A DNA stretch of 64,000 nt from NCBI GenBank assembly GCA_963739615.1, contig CAVUBD010000001.1, positions 129,980-193,979 of the forward strand, given 5' to 3'. A program made the position numbers and the translations under genes. The stretch's first letter is position 1. The number at the start of each line of letters is the position of its first letter. Under the pieces are notes generated by a model that searched no databases, was not told the origin of the DNA, and worked only from the letters and a program-made list of their open reading frames with translations. Origin of the DNA: Palsa-504 sp963739615 (lineage in GTDB: Bacteria; Actinomycetota; Actinomycetes; Streptosporangiales; Streptosporangiaceae). This document shows positions 63,504 through 64,000 of this stretch, one piece after another.

Positions 63504-63893
63504 ATGCACGACTACGACGAGGACAACGACGGCAAGTTTCCTGATGAGAGCCCGGTCGAGGTCCGCTACCCCCGCTCGAAGCAGGAAGAGCAGGCCGACC
63601 GCGGCACCTGGCCGTGGCTGCCGGGTTCCATCGCAGAACAGTGCGGCCCGGACCAATGGTACGTCTGCGTAGAGGTCCGCGAGCTGGCGGTCCTCTATGC
63701 AGACGGCCGGCGGGCACCGCGCGGTACGGCCAGCCGTAACCTGTACTACCCGTGCTGCTTCAGGGACGGCGCGGAGATCCGGCCGCGCACCGCATCCAGC
63801 GGTGCCGCCCCGGCGAACCTTCTATCAGCGGGGCATTGGCGTGCTGAACCCGCCTGCGGTCCCGGGTGCTTAGAGGTCTTCGAGGGCGCATGA
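63504..63893 (+). CDS. Small conserved actinobacterial protein, 129 aa, unknown function
   Basis: ATG 63504 (MHDYDEDNDGKFPDESPVEVRYPRS) after AAGGAGAAGGAG. The body is acidic then mixed: GTWPWLPGSIAEQCGPDQWYVCVEVRELAVLYADG and GTASRNLYYPCCFRDGAEIRPR. The pattern is one I recognise as a conserved unnamed actinobacterial protein. No membrane segment. The last ~30 residues (APANLLSAGHWRAEPACGPG) look less conserved. Its end overlaps a gene on the other strand. Confidence 0.65.
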   Translation: MHDYDEDNDGKFPDESPVEVRYPRSKQEEQADRGTWPWLPGSIAEQCGPDQWYVCVEVRELAVLYADGRRAPRGTASRNLYYPCCFRDGAEIRPRTASSGAAPANLLSAGHWRAEPACGPGCLEVFEGA

Positions 63894-64000
63894 TTCACTG
63901 ATGGTCTGCAGCCAGGTCGGCTTCAGGAACGAGATGAAGTTCTGCGCGGCGCTCAGTGCCTCACGCAGCCCTTCGAATGATATATACCGGCAGACGTCGA
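63870..64000 (-). CDS. C-terminal end of a gene running in from the right, partial
   Basis: Minus-strand frame from the window edge: DVCRYISFEGLREALSAAQNFISFLKPTWLQTISESCALEDL and stop at 63870-63872. Amphipathic helical sequence with good codon usage. Only ~42 residues are visible, so no family can be given. It overlaps the end of the plus-strand small gene by 24 bases. Confidence 0.4.
   Translation of the reverse strand, partial: DVCRYISFEGLREALSAAQNFISFLKPTWLQTISESCALEDL

Noticed and set aside
24441..64000. CRISPR array
   Set aside because: No regularly spaced repeats with unique spacers. The repeated blocks are IS copies, a coding nonapeptide array and a two-copy direct repeat.

Overview
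The window is very GC-rich and looks actinobacterial. Supporting signs are the heavy GC bias, GTG starts and ATGA/GTGA gene overlaps, a BldG-like STAS protein, a DUF2637 (SpdB-type) membrane protein of actinomycete integrative elements, and IS families common in actinomycetes. The species cannot be named from the sequence.

Region 1 (1-4.4 kb) is a stack of insertion sequences. An IS3-family copy entering from the left is split by an IS4-like element with a 10-bp target duplication. That IS3 copy itself cut an rve-type transposase gene, which abuts another, intact rve-type element. Region 2 (4.7-20.1 kb) is the most unusual part. Five very large genes lie head to tail with overlaps or 1-16 nt gaps: a 903-aa protein whose N-terminus looks like an M64 (IgA-peptidase-type) metallopeptidase that has lost its HExxH residues, a 1169-aa DUF6603 protein, a ~905-aa protein broken by two single-base frameshifts, a ~1597-aa protein and a 561-aa protein. 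They read as one multi-protein assembly of unknown function. Region 3 (20.2-24.4 kb) continues on the same strand with a trypco2-type protein and a trypsin/STAND-NTPase/WD40 protein, the architecture of NTP-dependent conflict (immunity-like) systems.

Region 4 (24.4-37.4 kb) is a mobile-element pile-up. It holds a frameshifted IS110 element with a structured leader, and a four-deep nest (IS4 < IS3 < ISAs1-like < an unassigned 2.3-kb IS) whose insertion order can be read from the target duplications. It also holds a second large IS4 element and an intact IS3 copy inside a winged-helix gene. Region 5 (37.4-53.5 kb) is debris of integrative elements mixed with ordinary genes. It contains a DUF2637 protein, a tRNA-Val(CAC) 3' identity segment split by an IS701 element, integrase tails, an SSB fragment, a coiled-coil protein gene with an internal duplication, and a deletion derivative (898 bp) of an intact 1172-bp IS. 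Among these sit DUF4386, oxidoreductase, DUF4389, YciI and STAS genes.

Region 6 (53.5-64 kb) is closer to ordinary chromosome: a VOC protein, a 9-residue-repeat protein coupled to an RDD membrane protein, an Lrp/AsnC regulator divergent from a PQ-loop transporter, an enoyl-CoA hydratase-like protein, a decayed MBL-fold gene, a DMT-type transporter, a DUF1269 protein, two YihY-type membrane proteins (one frameshifted, one truncated) and a small conserved protein.

Single-base frameshifts are frequent in otherwise conserved genes across the window. They may be real decay or uncorrected sequencing errors, and raw reads should be checked before calling any of these genes dead.
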